Of a stretch of 64,000 bases of DNA, positions 47,959-56,451 are shown in pieces. Each line of letters begins with the position of its first letter. The first letter of the stretch is position 1. Below the pieces are notes generated by a model. It had not been told where the DNA came from. It was given only the letters and a program-made list of their open reading frames with translations, and did not search any database. The stretch lies in assembly GCA_039796575.1 (NCBI GenBank), contig JBDKJP010000101.1:1-64000 (forward strand), given 5' to 3'. The translations under genes and the position numbers were made by a program. Source of the stretch: UBA668 sp039796575 (lineage in GTDB: Bacteria; Actinomycetota; Acidimicrobiia; Acidimicrobiales; Ilumatobacteraceae).

Positions 47959-48576
47959 ATGGAGTTGCTGCTGATACGTCATGGTCTACCAGTCCGGCGC
48001 GAGCTCGAGGACGGCATCGCCGACCCCGAGCTCTCCACTGCGGGCCTCGCACAGGCCGAGCACCTGGCCGACTACCTCGACAGCGAGCCGCTCGACGCCG
48101 TCTACGCCAGCCCGCTGCAGCGTGCGTTCCAGACCGCACTGCCCATCGCCAACCGTCGCTCGCTCGACGTGACGGTGATCGACGGTGTGGCCGAATGGGA
48201 TCGCAACAGCAGCGAGTACATCCCCATCGAGGAGCTGAAGGCGGCGAACGATCCGCGATACCACGCGCTGATGCGCGGCGAATGGACCACCCAGGAGGAG
48301 ACGCCCGAGGAGTTCAGCGCCCGGGTCGTCGCCACGGTCGACGCGCTCATCGATGCCCATCCGGGTCAGCGCATCGCCGTGTCGTGCCACGGTGGTGTCA
48401 TCAACGCCTACCTCACGCACGTGCTCGGCCTGCCCGTCGGCCCCGGGTTCTTCTACCCGAACTACACGAGCATCCACCGCATCGCCGCATCCCGCGGCGG
48501 CGTGAAGAGCATCCTCACCATGAACGAGACCGCCCACCTCCGTGGCACCGGCCTGCCGATGGGGTTGATGCAGTGA
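47959..48576 (+). CDS. histidine phosphatase family protein
   Basis: The 205-residue phosphoglycerate mutase-like protein begins MELLLIRHGLP, with the phosphorylated His8 in RHG. YASPLQRAFQTA and VSCHGGVINAYL supply the remaining active-site Arg and His. Likely a small-molecule phosphatase. It ends in TGATG, coupled to the M18 peptidase gene. Confidence 0.92.
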   Translation: MELLLIRHGLPVRRELEDGIADPELSTAGLAQAEHLADYLDSEPLDAVYASPLQRAFQTALPIANRRSLDVTVIDGVAEWDRNSSEYIPIEELKAANDPRYHALMRGEWTTQEETPEEFSARVVATVDALIDAHPGQRIAVSCHGGVINAYLTHVLGLPVGPGFFYPNYTSIHRIAASRGGVKSILTMNETAHLRGTGLPMGLMQ

Positions 48577-49835
48577 TGCACCTCGACGACCTCCTCGCCT
48601 ACCTCGACTCGTCGCCGTCGCCGTGGCACGCCGCCGCGTCGTCGGCGTCTCGCCTTTCGACGGCGGGCTTCACCGAGCTCGCCCTCACCGACGAATGGAA
48701 CGACGTGCCGGCCAAGGGGTTCGTGCAGCGCGGCGCCGCAGTCGTCGCCTGGCACCGCGGCAGCGCCGCGGGCCCCACCTCGCCGGTCCGACTGGTGGGT
48801 GCCCACACCGACTCGCCGTGCCTGCGCGTGAAGCCGAACGCCGACGCCGGTGCCTTCGGCTGGAAGCAGCTCGCCGTGGAGGTCTACGGCGGCGTGCTGC
48901 TGAACTCGTGGCTCGACCGTGACCTCGGCGTCGCCGGCACGTTGGTGCTGCGCGACGGCACCACCCGGCTCGTCGCGGTGCACGACGCCGTCGCCCGGGT
49001 GCCGCAGCTGGCCATCCACCTCGACCGCGACGTCAACGAGCGCGGCGTGGTGCTCGACAAGCAGCAGCACCTCTCCCCCGTCTGGGGCATCGGCAACCCG
49101 AACGCCGGCGAGTTCCGCGACTGGATCGCCGCCGCCGCGGGCGTCACCGGTCCCGAGGTCACGAACTGGGACCTGTCGCTGTTCGACCGCACGCCCGCCG
49201 CCGTGCTCGGCCCTCAGGGCGACCTGCTCGCCTCCGGCCGCCTCGACAACCAGGCCTCGTGCTGGGCCGCCACCACGGCGCTGTGCGACGCGGGAACGCC
49301 GAGCGGCGCCACCGCGGTGATCGCCCTGTTCGACCACGAGGAGGTCGGCTCCGAGAGCACCACCGGTGCCGCAGGGCCGTTGCTCGAGCACGTCCTCGAA
49401 CGCCTCGCGCTGGCCGCCGGCGCCGACCGCGCGCAGTACCTCGCGCAGCTCGCGGGCAGCGCGTGCATCTCGGCCGACAACGCACACAGCGTGCACCCCA
49501 ACTACCCCGAGCGTCACGAGGCCGCGCATCGCCCGCTGGTGAACCAGGGTCCCGCCATCAAGCTCAACCACAACCAGCGCTACGCGACCGCCCCCGCGAC
49601 GGCGGCGTTGGCGCAGGACGTGTTCGAGTCGGCCGGCGTGCCGTGGCAGGTGTTCGTGAGCCGCAACAACATGCCGTGCGGCACCACCATCGGGCCGCTC
49701 ACCGCCACTCGTCTCGGCATCGCCACGGTCGACGTCGGCGTGCCGCAGCTCAGCATGCACTCCGCACGCGAGCTCTGCGGCACCAAGGACCCGGTCTGGT
49801 TGGCGCAGGCCCTCTCGGGCTGGTTCTCGCGCTAG
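48576..49835 (+). CDS. M18-family aminopeptidase
   Basis: The 419-residue zinc aminopeptidase has GAHTDSPCLRVKPN (about 75-88), GRLDNQASC, LFDHEEVGSESTTGA with the metal and catalytic Glu, and a late STRELCG-like MHSARELCGT holding the final His. It removes N-terminal, usually acidic, residues from peptides such as proteasome products. It ends in a 4-base CTAG overlap with the convergent acyltransferase gene. Confidence 0.93.
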   Translation: MHLDDLLAYLDSSPSPWHAAASSASRLSTAGFTELALTDEWNDVPAKGFVQRGAAVVAWHRGSAAGPTSPVRLVGAHTDSPCLRVKPNADAGAFGWKQLAVEVYGGVLLNSWLDRDLGVAGTLVLRDGTTRLVAVHDAVARVPQLAIHLDRDVNERGVVLDKQQHLSPVWGIGNPNAGEFRDWIAAAAGVTGPEVTNWDLSLFDRTPAAVLGPQGDLLASGRLDNQASCWAATTALCDAGTPSGATAVIALFDHEEVGSESTTGAAGPLLEHVLERLALAAGADRAQYLAQLAGSACISADNAHSVHPNYPERHEAAHRPLVNQGPAIKLNHNQRYATAPATAALAQDVFESAGVPWQVFVSRNNMPCGTTIGPLTATRLGIATVDVGVPQLSMHSARELCGTKDPVWLAQALSGWFSR

Positions 49836-50512
49836 TTGCCCGAACGCGCCTGGGCGAGGTCGAACAGACGCTGCAGTTCGGCGTGCAGTTCACCGGTCAC
49901 CACTCGCATGGCTTCGCGCTGCTCCTTCGACGTCGCGCCCGTCGGTGCCGCGATGGGTGCGCCGATGCACACGTGCAACTTCTTCGGTCGGATGTACTTC
50001 GCACCCTTCGGCATCGCCTTCTCGGAGCCGCCGATGCCGACCGGGATGATGGGAGCACCGGTCTTCGCGGCGATGTAGGCGGCACCCTCGAACAACGGCT
50101 GCACGATCGGACCGCTCTTGCGCTCGCCCTCGGGGAACAGCACGAGCGGCTCACCACCCTCGAGCAGCGCGATGCACCGCTTCAGCGCCTCACGATCGGC
50201 CGAGCCGCGGGTGACGGGGAAGCCGCCGAGCATGCTGAGCAACTGGCCGAACCACTTGTTGCTCCACCACTTGTCGGCACCCATGAACCGCATCCGACGC
50301 CGCGTGACGCCCGACGAGATCGGCGTGTCGAGAATGCTGCGGTGCGTGGGCGCGAGGATGAAGATGCCGTCGTCGGGGATGTTGTCGCGACCCTCCACCT
50401 TCATCCGGCACCAGCCGAGGCAGAACCCGGTGACGAGGTTGCGCACGATGAAGTACGCGATGCGGTGCGACAGCGCATCCGACTGCGCGAGCTCGGTACG
50501 GACCTTGGTCAT
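49832..50512 (-). CDS. 1-acyl-sn-glycerol-3-phosphate acyltransferase-like (PlsC family)
   Basis: The 226-residue membrane-associated acyltransferase has motif I PTHRSILDTP (HX4D, about 55-64), motif II FMGADKWW region, and FPEGERKSGP (motif III). The basic C-terminus fits a membrane surface enzyme. It would add the second acyl chain of phosphatidic acid. ATG overlaps the cmk stop (TGATG). A cmk-plsC order is common in actinobacteria. Confidence 0.92.
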   Translation of the reverse strand: MTKVRTELAQSDALSHRIAYFIVRNLVTGFCLGWCRMKVEGRDNIPDDGIFILAPTHRSILDTPISSGVTRRRMRFMGADKWWSNKWFGQLLSMLGGFPVTRGSADREALKRCIALLEGGEPLVLFPEGERKSGPIVQPLFEGAAYIAAKTGAPIIPVGIGGSEKAMPKGAKYIRPKKLHVCIGAPIAAPTGATSKEQREAMRVVTGELHAELQRLFDLAQARSGN

Positions 50513-51144
50513 CAGTGCTCCAGGAGACCTTCGATGTGCTGGAGGACCTCCTCGATGGCGAGGCCCGTCGTGTCGACCAGGGTGGAGCCCGCCGCTTCGG
50601 TGAGCGGGCTGTCGTCCCGGGTGCTGTCGTAATGATCGCGCGCGGCGATGGCGCGTTCGATCTCATCCACGTCGCCACCCGCTTCGGCGACGCGCCGCTC
50701 GGCACGCACGCGCGGCGAGGCGGTGAGGTAGAGCTTCAACTCGGCGTCGGGGAACACCACCGAGCCGATGTCGCGGCCCTCGATCACGCCGCCGCCACGT
50801 TCTGCCGCCCACTGCTGCTGACGGGCGCGCATCTCGGTGCGCACGCCGCTGTTGGCCGCCACCTTGCTGACCGCACCCGTGACCTCGGCCGTGCGGATGG
50901 CCGCCGTGGCGTCGACACCGTCGACGAACACGCCGCGCTCGCCGACCTCGAGGTCGACCCGACGCGACAGCTCGGCCACGGCATCGGTGTCGTTGAGCGA
51001 CATCCCGGCGCGCAGCGCCGCGAACGTGACGCCGCGGTACATCGCACCCGTGTCGAGGTACTCGAGACCCAGGCGCGAGGCGAGCGCACGCGCGATGGTG
51101 CTCTTCCCGGCGCCTGCCGGGCCGTCGATGGCGATGACGCGCAC
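50512..51144 (-). CDS. cmk: cytidylate kinase
   Basis: The 210-residue P-loop kinase phosphorylates CMP and dCMP. GPAGAGKS (8-15), YLDTGAMYRGVTFAAL and GVIEGRDIGSVVFPDA are the ATP, CMP and Mg sites. GTG start overlaps the upstream stop (TAGTG), so it is coupled to the guaB1 gene, placing two nucleotide enzymes together. Confidence 0.96.
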   Translation of the reverse strand: MRVIAIDGPAGAGKSTIARALASRLGLEYLDTGAMYRGVTFAALRAGMSLNDTDAVAELSRRVDLEVGERGVFVDGVDATAAIRTAEVTGAVSKVAANSGVRTEMRARQQQWAAERGGGVIEGRDIGSVVFPDAELKLYLTASPRVRAERRVAEAGGDVDEIERAIAARDHYDSTRDDSPLTEAAGSTLVDTTGLAIEEVLQHIEGLLEH

Positions 51145-52580
51145 TACCAGCTCGTCCCGACCGGCATGCCCTCGCTGTAGCCGGCGGCGCTCTGCACGCC
51201 CACCACGGCCCGCTCGTGGAACTCGGGGATGCTGGCCGCGCCCGCATAGGTGCACGACGAGCGCACGCCCGCGACGATGTCGTCGATGATGTCCTCCACG
51301 CCCGGCAGGTCGGGGTCGAGGTACATGCGCGACGTGCTGATGCCCTCCTCGAACAGCTCCTTGCGGGCCCGCTCGAAGGCGGTCTCGCTGCGGTTGCGGC
51401 TCTTCACGGCCCGATTGCTGGCCATGCCGAAGCTCTCCTTGTAGAGACGGCCGTCGGGGTCGCGCAGCGTGTCGGCGGCGGACTCGTACGTGCCGGCGAG
51501 CCACGAGCCGAACATCACGTTCGCCGCACCGGCGGCGAGGGCGAGTGCCACGTCGCGCGGGTGGCGCACTCCACCGTCGGCCCAGATGACCTTGCCGTGC
51601 TTGGCGGCCTCGCCGGCGCAGTCGTGCACCGCGCTGAACTGCGGACGGCCGACGCCGGTCATCATGCGCGTGGTGCACATCGCACCCGGGCCGACGCCCA
51701 CCTTCACGATGTCGGCGCCGGCGCTGATGAGGTCGCGGGTGCCCTGCGCGGTGACCACGTTGCCCGCCACGATGGGCGTGTCGGGGGCCACCGCCCGCAC
51801 CTCCTCGATGGCGTGCAGCGTGCGCTGCTGGTGGCCGTGCGCGGTGTCGATGACGAGCACGTCGGCGCCGAACGACAGCAGCGCTTTCGCCTTCGTGGCA
51901 GGGTCGCCGTTGATGCCGACCGCGGCGGCCACCATGAGGCGGCCGTTCGTGTCGACCGCCGGGCGGTAGATGGTGCTGCGCAGCGCGCCCTTGCGAGTGG
52001 CGCAGCCGATGAGGCGACCGTGGTCGTCGACCACCGGCGCCACCGACAGGCGGGCGTCGGTGAGCACGTCGTAGATGGCCTCGGGCTCGGCACCGGCCTC
52101 GATGACCACGAGCTCCTGGCTCATCACGTTCTTCAGCTGCGTGAACCGGTCGAAGCCGGCGGCGTCGTGCTCGGTGAAGATGCCGGCCGGCGCGCCGTCG
52201 TCGTCGACCACCACGACCGCACCGTGGGCACGCTTGTGGATGAGGCCGAGCGCGTCGCCCACCGTGTGGGTGGGGCTGAGCGTGATGGGCGTGTCGTACA
52301 CGAGGTGACGCGTCTTCACGTAGTCGATGACGGTCTCGGTGATGTCGAGCGGGATGTCCTGGGGCAGCACGGTGATGCCGCCGCGGCGGGCCACGGTCTC
52401 GGCCATGCGCCGACCGGCCACCGCGGTCATGTTGGCCACGACCACCGGGATGGTGGTGCCGAGGCGGTCGGGCGTGCTGAGGTCGACGTCGAACCGCGAG
52501 GGGACCGACGAGAGGCTGGGCACCATGAAGACGTCGCTGTACGTGAGGTCGTACGGAGGGTTGCTGCCGAGGAACCGCAT
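51144..52580 (-). CDS. guaB1: GuaB1-family IMP dehydrogenase-related protein (probable GMP reductase)
   Basis: The 478-residue barrel enzyme carries two CBS domains (about 95-200) and the catalytic loop GVGPGAMCTTRMMTGVG with Cys. The form of the loop and the C-terminus match the actinobacterial GuaB1 group (IMPDH-related), whose mycobacterial member works as a GMP reductase, not IMP dehydrogenase. AAAGGAAG before the ATG sets the start and it has a structured leader. Confidence 0.9.
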   Translation of the reverse strand: MRFLGSNPPYDLTYSDVFMVPSLSSVPSRFDVDLSTPDRLGTTIPVVVANMTAVAGRRMAETVARRGGITVLPQDIPLDITETVIDYVKTRHLVYDTPITLSPTHTVGDALGLIHKRAHGAVVVVDDDGAPAGIFTEHDAAGFDRFTQLKNVMSQELVVIEAGAEPEAIYDVLTDARLSVAPVVDDHGRLIGCATRKGALRSTIYRPAVDTNGRLMVAAAVGINGDPATKAKALLSFGADVLVIDTAHGHQQRTLHAIEEVRAVAPDTPIVAGNVVTAQGTRDLISAGADIVKVGVGPGAMCTTRMMTGVGRPQFSAVHDCAGEAAKHGKVIWADGGVRHPRDVALALAAGAANVMFGSWLAGTYESAADTLRDPDGRLYKESFGMASNRAVKSRNRSETAFERARKELFEEGISTSRMYLDPDLPGVEDIIDDIVAGVRSSCTYAGAASIPEFHERAVVGVQSAAGYSEGMPVGTSW

Positions 52581-52597
52581 GAGGAGCTTCCTTTGCT

Positions 52598-52633
52598 GGA
52601 CGGGACACCCCTGCAAGGGGCCGTCCAAGGCTA
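52598..52633 (-). promoter_or_regulatory. guaB1 promoter and leader hairpin
   Basis: On the minus strand TAGCCT (complement of 52628-52633) may be the -10. The leader then folds GGACGG/CCGTCC plus CCCCT/AGGGG with a TGC loop and a 4-base bulge (52598-52626), followed by the ribosome-binding site. Confidence 0.4.
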
Positions 52634-52637
52634 CCGT
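52632..52637 (+). promoter_or_regulatory. leaderless-type -10 (TACCGT)
   Basis: TACCGT precedes the GTG at 52644 by six bases and overlaps the opposite-strand TAGCCT by two bases. Confidence 0.5.
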
Positions 52638-52643
52638 GGTCGC

Positions 52644-53330
52644 GTGACAGCTCCGGTGGTACTCGTGCACGGTTGGGGTGGCTCGTTCGAGGCCACGTGG
52701 CAGCGCAGCGGCTTCACCGAGCTGCTCCGCGACGCCGGACGCGAGGTGCAGGGAATCGACCTGCTCGGGCACGGCACGTCACCCAAGCCGCACGACCCCG
52801 AGGCGTACGCCGACCTCGGCGCGTCCGTGCTGGCGGCGCTGCCCGACGAGCCGGTCGACGCGCTCGGCTTCTCGCTCGGGGCCATCACCCTGCTGCGCCT
52901 CGCCACGGCGCACCCGCACCGCTTCCGCCGCCTCGTGCTCGCCGGCATCGGCAAGAACGTGGTCGACCCCGACCCCGATGACAGCGGCGAGCGCATCGCC
53001 GCCGCCATCGAGGGCAATGCGCCCGACGCCGACACCCACGCCCACGTGTTCGCGCAGTACGCGCACCAGCCGGGGAACGACCCGGTCGCGCTCGCTGCCA
53101 TCATGCGTCGGCCGCGCACGCCGCTCACGGCGGAGCAGCTCGCCGGGGTGACCTGCCCGGTGCTCGTGGTCATCGGCGACAAGGACTTCGCGGGCCCGGG
53201 CGAGCCGCTCGCCGAGGCGTTGCCCAACGCCACCCTGAAGGTGTTGCGCAACGTCGACCACTTCGCCACCCCCGAGGCGTTCGGCCTCTGGGACGCCGTG
53301 CTCGACTTCTTCGACGCCCCGTTGCCGTGA
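52644..53330 (+). CDS. alpha/beta hydrolase
   Basis: The 228-residue hydrolase has VVLVHGWGGSFEATW (5-19), the nucleophile elbow LGFSLGAIT, and a late VDHFATPEAF with the catalytic His. The nucleophile elbow GFSLG has the Ser. Possibly an esterase. The gene starts with GTG from its own leaderless element. Its stop overlaps the Sua5 start (GTGA). Confidence 0.87.
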   Translation: MTAPVVLVHGWGGSFEATWQRSGFTELLRDAGREVQGIDLLGHGTSPKPHDPEAYADLGASVLAALPDEPVDALGFSLGAITLLRLATAHPHRFRRLVLAGIGKNVVDPDPDDSGERIAAAIEGNAPDADTHAHVFAQYAHQPGNDPVALAAIMRRPRTPLTAEQLAGVTCPVLVVIGDKDFAGPGEPLAEALPNATLKVLRNVDHFATPEAFGLWDAVLDFFDAPLP

Positions 53331-54229
53331 ACACCCCCGCCGTCGACCAGGCGCTCGACGTCATCCGGGCGGGTGGGCTGGTGGCCATCCCCACCGAGAC
53401 CGTGTACGGGCTCGCTGCCGACGCGTCGAACGACGCCGCTGTCCGCCGCATCTTCGCGGCGAAGGGACGGCCCGCCGACCACCCGCTCATCGTGCACGTG
53501 GCCCGACCCGAGCAGCTCGGCGACTGGGCGGCCGAGGTGCCGACCGCCGCGGCCGTGCTGGCCGACACCTGCTGGCCCGGCCCGCTCACGCTGCTGGTGC
53601 CGAAGGCCGCGCACGTGCTGCCCGTGGTGACCGGCAGACGCGACACCGTCGGCGTGCGCGTGCCCGCGCACCCGCTCACCACCGAGTTGCTCGAACGCTT
53701 CGGCGGCGGCCTCGCAGCACCGTCGGCCAACCGCTTCGGCATGGTGTCGCCCACCACCGCGCAGCACGTGCGCGACGACCTCGGCGATCTCGTCGACTTC
53801 GTGCTCGACGGCGGGCCGTGCCCGATCGGTGTGGAGAGCACCATCGTCGACTGCTCGGTCGCTCCCCCGCAGATCCTCCGGCCGGGCGGCATCCCCTCGG
53901 AGCAGGTCGCGGCACTCCTGGGCGGTGACCTCGCCGAGGCCAGCGGCCCGAGCCGCGCGTCGGGCATGCTCGCCTCGCACTACGCGCCGAACGCCAGGGT
54001 CATCCTCGCCGAGTCGCGCGCCGAGGCCGCCGTGCTGGTGGCCGACCTCGACGGGGAGGAGCTCATCGACCGCACCGACGACCTGGTCGACTACGCTCGC
54101 AACCTCTACGCCGACCTGCGCCGGGTCGACGAGCGTGGTGCTCGCCTGGTGGTGGCGGTGCTGCCGCCCGCCGTCGGGCTCGGCCACGCCATCCGCGACC
54201 GCCTCGCCAAGGCCGCCGCCCACCGCTGA
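53327..54229 (+). CDS. threonylcarbamoyl-AMP synthase (Sua5/YwlC type)
   Basis: The 300-residue enzyme makes threonylcarbamoyl-AMP for the t6A37 modification of tRNA. The YrdC domain (1-190) has IPTETVYGLAADA (21-33), KGRPADHPLIVHV, and SANRFGMVSPTTAQHV. A C-terminal Sua5 domain follows the linker, with SGMLASHYAP. GTG start, coupled to the hydrolase gene. Confidence 0.95.
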   Translation: MNTPAVDQALDVIRAGGLVAIPTETVYGLAADASNDAAVRRIFAAKGRPADHPLIVHVARPEQLGDWAAEVPTAAAVLADTCWPGPLTLLVPKAAHVLPVVTGRRDTVGVRVPAHPLTTELLERFGGGLAAPSANRFGMVSPTTAQHVRDDLGDLVDFVLDGGPCPIGVESTIVDCSVAPPQILRPGGIPSEQVAALLGGDLAEASGPSRASGMLASHYAPNARVILAESRAEAAVLVADLDGEELIDRTDDLVDYARNLYADLRRVDERGARLVVAVLPPAVGLGHAIRDRLAKAAAHR

Positions 54230-54234
54230 CCGAG

Positions 54235-54282
54235 CTCGTTGGGTGCTTTCGTGCGGCCTCGGCCGCACGAAAGCACCCATCA
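54235..54282. repeat. palindromic repeat copy B / bidirectional terminator
   Basis: Arms at 54240-54258 and 54261-54279 pair perfectly over 19 bases with a 2-base loop. It lies between convergent stops (54229 and 54280). The left arm differs from copy A (30019-30037) at one base; flanking CTCGT and CATC are also shared. Confidence 0.85.
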
Positions 54283-54834
54283 GACGGGTGGGTCGCCGAG
54301 GCGGTTGAGGTTGGTGACCCACTCGTCGCGCACCCACTCGGGGTCGGGCGTGGGTGCACCGTCGACGTCGGCCACCATCAGGCTCACCGTGGTGGCGCCC
54401 GCGTCGGGCACCAGGTCGAGCCGGCACCAGCACGGCGTGGGGTCGTGGAGGAACACCTCGAGCAGGTACGGCGGGTCGTCGACCAGCACCTCCCCCATCC
54501 ACGACGTCACCAGGAGCAGGGCTTCGAAGGCCTCCACGGGCAGCACGTCGATGGTGAACGACGGCGAGTCGTGCTGCACGCCGCGCATTGTGTGCCGTCG
54601 GACGTGCTCGACCGTGGGGGCCGTGGCCGGTGGCGGCTCGAGCGTCGCAGCCGGCCGCGGGGCCGACAGTCGCCGCACGGCCTCGTCGAACGCACGGTTG
54701 AGCGTCTGCATCGCCTCGGCGTCGCCACCGACGTCGGGGTGCAGTGTCAGGGCGAGACGCCGGCGGGCCGCAGTGAGAGCAGCGAGGTCGGCGTCGGCCG
54801 TCACGCCGAGCACCGCGTACGGGTCGTCAGTCAT
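54280..54834 (-). CDS. J-domain (DnaJ-like) protein
   Basis: The 184-residue protein has an N-terminal J domain (about 3-58): DPYAVLGVTADADLAAL, the HPD tripeptide in LTLHPDVGGDAEAM. The rest, with a central SFTIDVLPVEAFEALLL and a Trp-rich end, resembles no named domain. It may recruit DnaK to a specific client. It overlaps the nitroreductase stop by eight bases, and its stop falls in the terminator palindrome. Confidence 0.85.
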   Translation of the reverse strand: MTDDPYAVLGVTADADLAALTAARRRLALTLHPDVGGDAEAMQTLNRAFDEAVRRLSAPRPAATLEPPPATAPTVEHVRRHTMRGVQHDSPSFTIDVLPVEAFEALLLVTSWMGEVLVDDPPYLLEVFLHDPTPCWCRLDLVPDAGATTVSLMVADVDGAPTPDPEWVRDEWVTNLNRLGDPPV

Positions 54835-55489
54835 CGTCCGGTTCCACGGCCCACTCGGCCGTCGCACCCCACTCGTCGTCGAACACGACCTCGGTGAGCG
54901 GCCGACGGCGCACCGGCCCGTGCCGCCCGGCCGGTCGACCGAGCGTGATGCACGCCGACAGCGCCACGCCGTCGGGCACGCCCAGCAGTTCGCGCAGCTC
55001 GGCCTCCACACCCCCGTGCCACATCGTCAGCGCGCCGCCGTACCCCTTCGCCCTCGCGGCGAGCAGCAGGTTCTGGCAGGCCGGGTAGACCGAGGCGCCC
55101 TCGGTGAAGTGCGGTGCCCGATGACGCACGAGGCAGACCAGCACCACGACCGGCACCTCCTCGAAGTGATCGACGTAGTGCTGCATCGTGGCGGCCATCC
55201 GCGCCTTGGGCGAGCCTGGCGTGGCGCCGCTGCCCTCGGTGTAGCCGTCGGCCTGCAGCTTCGCCGCCCAGCCGGCACGGAACGTCTCGCCGAGCAGCCG
55301 GCGCGCCAACACCGCCCGCGGCCCGTCGCGCAGCACCAGGTACCGCACCCCCTGCCGGTTGCTGCCGGTGGGTGCGCGGCTGGCGTGCCACAGGATGTCG
55401 GCGAGATCGGCCTCGGGAATCGGTTCGCCCGTGTACCGCCGGATGGTGCGGGTGGTGGCGAGGCCCTCCCGCAGCAGCGGCTCGGTCAT
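54827..55489 (-). CDS. nitroreductase-family flavoprotein
   Basis: The 220-residue FMN enzyme has the N-terminal TTRTIRRYTGEPIPEADLAD (12-31) and SRAPTGSNRQGVRYLVLRD (about 37-55) that bind FMN phosphate. MWHGG and LSACITLGRP end the fold. It would reduce nitro, quinone or related compounds. Its ATG overlaps the enoyl-CoA hydratase stop (ATGA), making a three-gene operon with the J-domain gene. Confidence 0.92.
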   Translation of the reverse strand: MTEPLLREGLATTRTIRRYTGEPIPEADLADILWHASRAPTGSNRQGVRYLVLRDGPRAVLARRLLGETFRAGWAAKLQADGYTEGSGATPGSPKARMAATMQHYVDHFEEVPVVVLVCLVRHRAPHFTEGASVYPACQNLLLAARAKGYGGALTMWHGGVEAELRELLGVPDGVALSACITLGRPAGRHGPVRRRPLTEVVFDDEWGATAEWAVEPDDD

Positions 55490-56313
55490 CGACCGGAGAA
55501 GTTCGGGTTGCGCTTCTCCATGTACGCCGACACGCCCTCACGGAAGTCGTCGGTGCGCAGCAGCGGCAGCAACTGGAGGAACACGTGGTGCACGTTCTGG
55601 TCGAACGTCTCGGTCTCGGCCGCACGCATCATCCGCTTGATGGCCCGCACGGCGAGCGGGGCGTTGGCCGCGATCTCGCCGGCCATCTCCTGCACCGCCT
55701 CGTGGAAGTGCTCGGGCTCGACGACGTGGTTCACGAGGCCCAGCTCCAGCGACTCCTCGGCCGTGAGGGTGCGGCCGGTGAACGCGATCTCGGCCGCCTT
55801 GGCGTACCCGACGATGCGCGGCAGCAGCCAGGTGCCGCCGCTCTCGGGCAGGATGCCGCGCTTGGCGAAGCCCGGGTTGAGCTTGGCCTTGGTGGACGCG
55901 ATGCGGATGTCGCAGCCCAGGGCCACGTCGAGGCCGTACCCGGCGGCGCCACCGTTGAGGGCGCAGATGGTGGGCGTGTCGAGGTTGTGGAGCACCGTCG
56001 GCGGGGTGAACCGCAGGTCGAGCTCACCGGGGATGCCCTCGCCACCGCTGTCGAGCCCGCCGAGCGAGCCCTTGCTCGCGCCCATCTGGGCGGCCATGTC
56101 GAGCCCCGCGCAGAACGCCTTGCCGGCGCCAGTGAGGACGATGCAGCGCACGTCGCGGTCGCGGTCGGCCTGGAGGAGGCGCTCCGACAGCTGGTCGAGC
56201 ATCAACCCCGAGATGGTGTTCATCCGTCCTGGCGCATTGAGCGTGATGGTGGCGATGTGATCGGCCACCTCGTAGAGGACCTCGTCGGCGGGGTTGTCGG
56301 GCGTGCTGCTCAT
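55486..56313 (-). CDS. enoyl-CoA hydratase/isomerase family protein (crotonase 3)
   Basis: The 275-residue crotonase has ITLNAPGRMNTISGLML, FCAGLDMAAQ (about 67-76) and NGGAAGYGLDVALGCDIRIA, with Asp at the oxyanion-adjacent site. The loop GILPESGGTWLLPRIVG contains the common acidic position. C-terminus EKRNPNFSGR is a family hallmark. TACGGT-N7 precedes the ATG. It is divergent from the Liv binding-protein gene. Confidence 0.92.
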   Translation of the reverse strand: MSSTPDNPADEVLYEVADHIATITLNAPGRMNTISGLMLDQLSERLLQADRDRDVRCIVLTGAGKAFCAGLDMAAQMGASKGSLGGLDSGGEGIPGELDLRFTPPTVLHNLDTPTICALNGGAAGYGLDVALGCDIRIASTKAKLNPGFAKRGILPESGGTWLLPRIVGYAKAAEIAFTGRTLTAEESLELGLVNHVVEPEHFHEAVQEMAGEIAANAPLAVRAIKRMMRAAETETFDQNVHHVFLQLLPLLRTDDFREGVSAYMEKRNPNFSGR

Positions 56314-56320
56314 GCACCGA

Positions 56321-56326
56321 ACCGTA
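56321..56326 (-). promoter_or_regulatory. leaderless-type -10 (TACGGT) of crotonase 3 operon
   Basis: TACGGT on the minus strand precedes the ATG at 56313 by seven bases. Confidence 0.5.
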
Positions 56327-56359
56327 GCGTTCCCGTCACGCGGGAAACGTGCCCAGTGC

Positions 56360-56431
56360 TTGTCCCCGAAGCCGAAAACCACCTACAATCCCGGCTCTTG
56401 CACAACAAACGGTGCCACATCCCGTGGTACC
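56360..56431 (+). promoter_or_regulatory. promoter and leader hairpin of the Liv binding-protein gene
   Basis: TTGTCC (56360-56365) and TACAAT (56384-56389), spaced 18 bases, form the best sigma-70-type promoter in the window. The leader of about 55 bases contains GGTGCCAC-N5-GTGGTACC (56411-56431) and the ribosome-binding site AAGGGGGAG. Confidence 0.65.
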
Positions 56432-56451
56432 GCTCCAAGGGGGAGAATCCC

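Noticed and set aside
52598..52626. Guanine/purine riboswitch before guaB1
   Set aside because: The leader is too short and lacks the conserved three-way junction bases.
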